64,000 nt of DNA from NCBI RefSeq assembly GCF_022825805.1, contig NZ_JAJDWC010000016.1:1-64000 (forward strand), in the 5' to 3' direction. The stretch is from Phaeobacter sp. Lineage in GTDB: Bacteria; Pseudomonadota; Alphaproteobacteria; Rhodobacterales; Rhodobacteraceae. Positions within the stretch are counted from its first letter, which is position 1; every line of letters starts with the position of its first letter. The position numbers and the translations under genes are program-made. Below, piece by piece: positions 62,073 to 64,000 of the stretch. The notes beneath the pieces were generated by a model. It did not search any database. It worked only from the letters and a program-made list of their open reading frames with translations, and was not told the DNA's origin.

Positions 62073-62939
62073 ATGACCGCCGCCGATCTCGACCAAGCGC
62101 CCGCATCCAGCCTCGCTCAGATGGCCGAAGAGGTGCTGCGCACAGCAGACGGGCGGGAGAAAACGGCCCTGTCCCGCCGCCACGCCACAGCCTGGCGCGC
62201 AGCGCGCGATGGTTCCGGCCCTGCGATCGACATCGGCACCGCAAACCCGCCCCTGCATCCGGCCCGCCCGGACCAACCCGCGCTGCTCAGCCCGCGGGAT
62301 GTGCCCCGCCGCCGCCCTGGCTCCGAGGCTGGTCGCATCGCGCTGTTGCATGCGGTGGCCCATATCGAATTGAACGCGGTGGATCTGCACTGGGACATCA
62401 TTGCCCGGTTTTCCCACGTGCCCATGCCGCTGGGGTTCTTTGATGACTGGGTCAAGGCCGCGGACGAAGAATCCAAACATTTCAACCTGATGTGCGACTG
62501 TCTTGAAGCGCTTGGCAGCCACTATGGCGCCTTGCCTGCCCACGCCGGGATGTGGCGCGCAGCCGAGGACACCGCCACCGATCTGATGGGGCGCCTCGCC
62601 GTGGTGCCCATGGTGCTGGAGGCCCGTGGACTCGATGTGACCCCCAGCATGATCGAGATCTTTCGCAAAGCCAAACTGACACAGGCCATCGAGGCGCTGG
62701 AGGTGATCTACGCCGAGGAGGTCAGCCATGTCGCCTATGGCTCGAAATGGTTCCACTTCCTCTGTGGGCGCGACAACCTCGACCCGAAAGAGGTATTCCA
62801 CCAGCTGGTGCGCAAATATTTCCGGGGTCAGCTGAAACCGCCCTTCAACGATGAAAAACGCGCCGAAGCCGGGATCGCACCCGATTTCTATTGGCCCCTG
62901 GCCGAGGATATCACCGACACACCCGCCGCACTGCGCTGA
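62073..62939 (+). CDS. DUF455 ferritin-like protein
   Basis: 288 residues from MTAADLDQAPASSLAQ (ATG at 62073, AAGGACC upstream). The ferritin-like four-helix carboxylate ligands are visible: HIELNAVDLHWD, ADEESKHFNLM and YAEEVSHVAYG, matching the two ExxH-type pairs of a di-iron site. DUF455 proteins (PF04305) resemble the tRNA hydroxylase MiaE in fold; their substrate is unknown. It lies before the DUF5930/M23 peptidase gene, an order I recall from roseobacters. Confidence 0.88.
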   Translation: MTAADLDQAPASSLAQMAEEVLRTADGREKTALSRRHATAWRAARDGSGPAIDIGTANPPLHPARPDQPALLSPRDVPRRRPGSEAGRIALLHAVAHIELNAVDLHWDIIARFSHVPMPLGFFDDWVKAADEESKHFNLMCDCLEALGSHYGALPAHAGMWRAAEDTATDLMGRLAVVPMVLEARGLDVTPSMIEIFRKAKLTQAIEALEVIYAEEVSHVAYGSKWFHFLCGRDNLDPKEVFHQLVRKYFRGQLKPPFNDEKRAEAGIAPDFYWPLAEDITDTPAALR

Positions 62940-63432
62940 GGTTTTGCCACTGCGACCTGCGGCTCCGCACGCACCCGCACCGCTGGCCGCAAACGCAGCG
63001 GGCGGGACCGCCAAACCTCTGCCAAGCCCCAGCCAAACCTCTGTGAAACCCCTGCAAAAACAGAACGCTGCATGCATCCTGCAAACTGCCTGCACGCCCT
63101 GCGTGAGTGGCCCCATCCGCCTTGCACGCCATTGCACAAACTGAGCGGTTTTTCGCTGAAATCACGGTCGATTGGGGCAAAACCACCGCAGAACCAAGCC
63201 GCCCAGAGCTGACCTTTTGGTCCACAGACTTGCCCAAAGCCCGCTGGGTGGCTATTCCCTTGCGGCAGGGCGCTGGACCGCTCTGGCCAAAAGGACTACG
63301 CCTTTCGCCGTAGTTCTTCGCCGCAACGGTCCTGCCGCGACAAAAGCATCTGTGATATTCGCGCCCAACGGGCCGGATACGCCCCCGGATGAAATACCGG
63401 TGGCACGACTGGGACAGAACAAGGATCATCGC
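62940..63432. other. Spacer before the M23 peptidase gene, little recognised
   Basis: About 490 bp. The first 180 bases are Pro/Ala-like G+C-rich sequence without a supported ORF. A short hairpin ACTACG-CCTTTCGC-CGTAGT lies at about 63294-63313 and has no T-run. The last part before the GTG start is the presumed promoter. No repeat or RNA gene was recognised. Confidence 0.35.
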
Positions 63433-64000
63433 GTGCGCACACGTTTGGGGATCAAAATACACTCGTTTCTCGAACGCCGTTTCCCGGAACGGCGGGTCTT
63501 TCTGAAATCCGACTCTGACACGCGATTTATACGGCTGCGGTCCGAAACCCAGCTGTTTGCGGCCCTCGGGCTTGCGGCACTGGTCGCCTGGTCCATCGTG
63601 GCGACCGCCATCGTGCTGATGGACAGCATCGGGTCTGGCAATTTCCGCGAACAGGCCAAGCGCGATCAATCCACCTATCGTGCGCGGCTGAACGCGCTCT
63701 CCGAGGAACGTGACGACCGCGCCGCCGAAGCGCTGGCAGCGCAGGAACGGTTCAACGCCGCCCTGCTGCAGATCTCGGTGATGCAATCGGAGCTGCTGGC
63801 ATCCGAGACGCGCCGGCGCGAGCTGGAAACCGGGATCGAGGTGATCCAGACCACGCTGCGCGAAACCATGTCCGAGCGGGAGACCGCGCGCAGCGCGCTG
63901 GCCGCACTGGAACAGGAAACCGCTGCCGACACCGCCAGCCACCGCCGCGCTGCAAGCGCCCCGGTGCAGATGCAGTTTATGGCGGACGCGCTGGCCGAAA
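63433..64000 (+). CDS. DUF5930/M23 family metallopeptidase, N-terminal part
   Basis: The gene starts with GTG at 63433 (AAGGATC seven bases upstream; MRTRLGIKIHSFLERRFPER) and is still open at the window end, giving 189 residues. A membrane helix at about 43-64 (LFAALGLAALVAWSIVATAIVL) is followed by a long coiled coil. This is the DUF5930 arrangement that in Rhodobacterales precedes a C-terminal M23 (LytM) endopeptidase domain, which would lie beyond the edge. Expected to be an inner-membrane-anchored periplasmic cell-wall hydrolase or its activator; the catalytic part is not visible, so that is family knowledge. Confidence 0.8.
   Translation, partial: MRTRLGIKIHSFLERRFPERRVFLKSDSDTRFIRLRSETQLFAALGLAALVAWSIVATAIVLMDSIGSGNFREQAKRDQSTYRARLNALSEERDDRAAEALAAQERFNAALLQISVMQSELLASETRRRELETGIEVIQTTLRETMSERETARSALAALEQETAADTASHRRAASAPVQMQFMADALAE

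Noticed and set aside
1..64000. CRISPR array or tRNA/rRNA genes
   Set aside because: No regularly spaced direct repeats of 25-40 bp and no cloverleaf or rRNA sequence was recognised on either strand.

Overview
The window is a chromosomal segment of a marine alphaproteobacterium, almost certainly Rhodobacteraceae of the Roseobacter group (Ruegeria/Phaeobacter/Tritonibacter-like). Grounds: G+C-rich coding with dense antisense ORFs; the alphaproteobacterial SOS operator GAAC-N7-GAAC in front of lexA and uvrA; a gene-transfer-agent (GTA) type holin/endolysin pair beside cytochrome c maturation genes; an ISNCY-type transposase start; and Rhodobacterales neighbourhoods such as lexA-comEC-gltX-gltA and DUF455-DUF5930/M23. 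No tRNA, rRNA or CRISPR array was recognised.

Layout. 1-134: end of an insertion sequence abutting the lexA promoter. 207-6118: lexA, comEC (opposite strand), gltX, gltA. 6414-8268: an RTX-type calcium-binding protein convergent with an enoyl-CoA hydratase/isomerase. 8384-12760: ccmH, ccmF and ccmE on the minus strand, with a GTA-type holin and endolysin inserted between ccmF and ccmE. 12835-15709: argC, murI, a lysophospholipid acyltransferase. 15928-20445: a fused indolepyruvate:ferredoxin oxidoreductase divergent from a LysR regulator, followed by a candidate small RNA. 20991-25319: purL, a Cys-rich protein, bolA, a small membrane protein and the CGFS glutaredoxin grxD (iron-sulfur partners). 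25461-29607: zapA coupled to a long coiled-coil gene, then transketolase.

30085-32732 is the outlier: an A+T-rich two-gene cassette on the minus strand encoding an HsdR-N-like PD-(D/E)XK nuclease and a 702-residue P-loop NTPase ending in an S1 RNA-binding domain. It lies between housekeeping genes (tkt and a DUF808 gene), is flanked by about 0.5 kb of non-coding sequence on each side, and looks horizontally acquired. It is the best candidate for an undescribed system, probably anti-phage defence.

33210-41920: DUF808 protein, gap with a small downstream membrane-protein gene, coaD, a CBS-domain protein, a LysR regulator divergent from mmsA, a fatty acid desaturase and an L,D-transpeptidase. 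42200-47307: a TPR/O-GlcNAc-transferase-like glycosyltransferase divergent from a valine-catabolic operon (acyl-CoA dehydrogenase, 3-hydroxyisobutyryl-CoA hydrolase, mmsB) whose last step is supplied by mmsA about 4.5 kb upstream. 47629-57426: uvrA with an SOS box, two MFS transporters, lpd, a DUF924 protein, queA. 57515-64000: a large AsmA/YhdP-like envelope protein, a Bcp peroxiredoxin, a DUF455 protein and the start of a DUF5930/M23 peptidase that leaves the window.

Together: core metabolism (TCA entry, pentose phosphate, glycolysis, valine and aryl-pyruvate catabolism), DNA-damage control (LexA, UvrA), cytochrome c assembly, envelope maintenance, one domesticated phage-derived lysis module and one recently gained defence-like cassette.
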